DNA from: an uncultured Streptococcus sp.
Lineage (GTDB): Bacteria; Bacillota; Bacilli; Lactobacillales; Streptococcaceae
Reading direction: 5' to 3'
Assembly: GCA_902479835.1 (NCBI GenBank)
Contig: CABSQC010000068.1
Location: 1 to 6,138, forward strand
Length of the DNA: 6,138 bases
The notes beneath the pieces are model-generated. The model ran no database searches and had not been told where the DNA came from. It saw only the letters and a program-made list of their open reading frames with translations. Made by a program: the position numbers and the translations under genes. Below are positions 5,421 to 6,138 of this stretch, piece after piece (the first letter of the stretch is position 1; each line of letters begins with the position of its first letter).

Positions 5421-6054
5421 TCCCACACGTTTGACACGTCAGCCATTTTTCAAGGACTTGATCAACTATTTGGATCAGCACGACGATGTGATTCTGCGGC
5501 AAATCAAGGCCCAATTTCCAGATCAACCAGTGGATAAGCTGATGGAGGAGTATATCAAAGCGGGCTTCATCCTTCGAGAAAATAAACGCTACACCCTCAA
5601 CCTGCCCTTCTTGGAGTCAGCTGATCGGGTTGAACTGGATCAAGAGGTCTTTGTCCGAGAGGATAGTGAATTTTATCAGGAACTGAAAGCCAAGGTCTTC
5701 CAAACGGAACTCCGCAATACTACCAATGAAGCGATTCTCATAGAGGAGACTGATTTCGAGCGAAATGCACAGACTCTTTCCAATTACTTCTACAAGGTGG
5801 CTCAGCAATATTCATTGACAGAGGAGCAAGAGAAGCTCTATGCTATTTTGGGAGATGTCAATCCGGAGTATGCTCTCAAGTATATGACTAGCTTTTTGCT
5901 CAAGTTCCTCAAAAAAGATGAAGTCCAGCAAAAGCGCAGAGACATCTTTGTCGATAGTTTAGAAATCCTAGGTTATATCCGAAAAAATGATGAAGGCAAA
6001 TATAAATTAGCAGTGGACTTAGACAAGGAAAGATTGATGTTTATCAAACAATAA
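5404..6054 (+). CDS. DUF1803-like protein with two winged-helix-like ends
   Basis: A 216-residue, soluble, charged protein without a signal peptide, membrane segment or enzymatic motif. The N-terminal part (about 5-75, starting INPTRLTRQPFFKDL) resembles the streptococcal family of unknown function DUF1803, as I recall it. By eye it looks like a helix-turn-helix with a wing: helices through 45-53, then GFILRENKRYTLNL (54-67). A second such pattern closes the protein, with a helical 159-190 followed by GYIRKNDEGKYKLAV (190-204). A helical, acidic middle (84-148) joins them. The ATG overlaps the preceding gene by 17 bases and has its own SD, GAAAGG (5391-5396), at seven bases. The stop is followed at once by a terminator. 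A nucleic-acid-binding role is possible from the shape alone. No function is established. Confidence 0.8.
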   Translation: MITIINPTRLTRQPFFKDLINYLDQHDDVILRQIKAQFPDQPVDKLMEEYIKAGFILRENKRYTLNLPFLESADRVELDQEVFVREDSEFYQELKAKVFQTELRNTTNEAILIEETDFERNAQTLSNYFYKVAQQYSLTEEQEKLYAILGDVNPEYALKYMTSFLLKFLKKDEVQQKRRDIFVDSLEILGYIRKNDEGKYKLAVDLDKERLMFIKQ

Positions 6055-6083
6055 AAGGTTAGGAAAATTTCCTAGCCTTCTTT
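6055..6083. terminator. Bidirectional terminator between convergent genes
   Basis: An 11-bp stem pairs AAGGTTAGGAA (6055-6065) with TTTCCTAGCCTT-side bases 6069-6079, including one T·G wobble, around a three-base loop. The plus-strand tail is CTTTC. The minus-strand tail, partly inside the DUF1803-like stop, is TTTTATTG. It lies one base after the stop on the left and eleven bases from the minus-strand stop on the right, so it can serve both genes. Confidence 0.8.
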
Positions 6084-6090
6084 CGTTTGA

Positions 6091-6138
6091 TTATAGGTAA
6101 CGTTCAGCAATGGCGGCATCCCCTGGATATTCTTCTTT
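6091..6138 (-). CDS. 3' end of an unidentified convergent gene
   Basis: Only the last 15 codons and stop are present, reading KEEYPGDAAIAERYL on the minus strand; the gene continues past the window's right edge. The frame is open to the edge, its codons are ordinary for this genome, and it ends just before a hairpin that suits termination from that side. Too little remains to name the product. An open frame this short could arise by chance, so the call rests mainly on the terminator placement. Confidence 0.5.
   Translation of the reverse strand, partial: KEEYPGDAAIAERYL

Overview
The window looks like chromosomal DNA of a Streptococcus, most likely from the mitis/sanguinis/parasanguinis side of the genus. 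The evidence is an LPSTG-anchored surface nuclease of the SWAN/SsnA/SpnA type, a 264-residue pyruvate formate-lyase activase, a streptococcal-type family II (DHH/DHHA2) pyrophosphatase, moderately AT-rich codon use, strong SD sites and short U-tailed terminators. Species is not resolved.

Layout from left to right. Positions 1-157 hold a non-coding, hairpin-rich element whose left edge lies outside the window. Positions 158-406 (minus strand) hold what reads as the 3' end of a GntR/UTRA regulator, best matched from memory by the trehalose repressor TreR. It lacks the DNA-binding half. Immediately beyond the break is a strong promoter with an overlapping catabolite-response (cre) site. It drives a 770-residue secreted, cell-wall-anchored nuclease (452-2764) that ends in a strong terminator. 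A 225-bp spacer then carries a palindrome and an extended -10 promoter with a second cre-like site in front of pflA (2991-3785), which has its own terminator. ppaC (3910-4845) follows with its own promoter and a TTCG-loop terminator. Only 14 bp after that terminator begins an overlapping two-gene unit: a permuted NlpC/P60-like (YiiX-type) cysteine hydrolase (4908-5420) and a 216-residue DUF1803-like protein (5404-6054). A bidirectional terminator separates these from the last 15 codons of an unidentified convergent gene at the right edge.

How the genes fit together. These are mostly independent transcription units rather than one pathway. The nuclease and pflA share a plausible link to sugar status through CcpA: one acts in extracellular DNA breakdown, the other in mixed-acid fermentation under anaerobic or sugar-poor conditions. 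ppaC is housekeeping. The last two genes have unknown roles, but their overlap implies coupled translation. I see no clear new defence or mobile system. The least ordinary parts are the truncated regulator beside the nuclease promoter, the repeat at the left edge, and the YiiX-like/DUF1803 pair placed directly behind a terminator.
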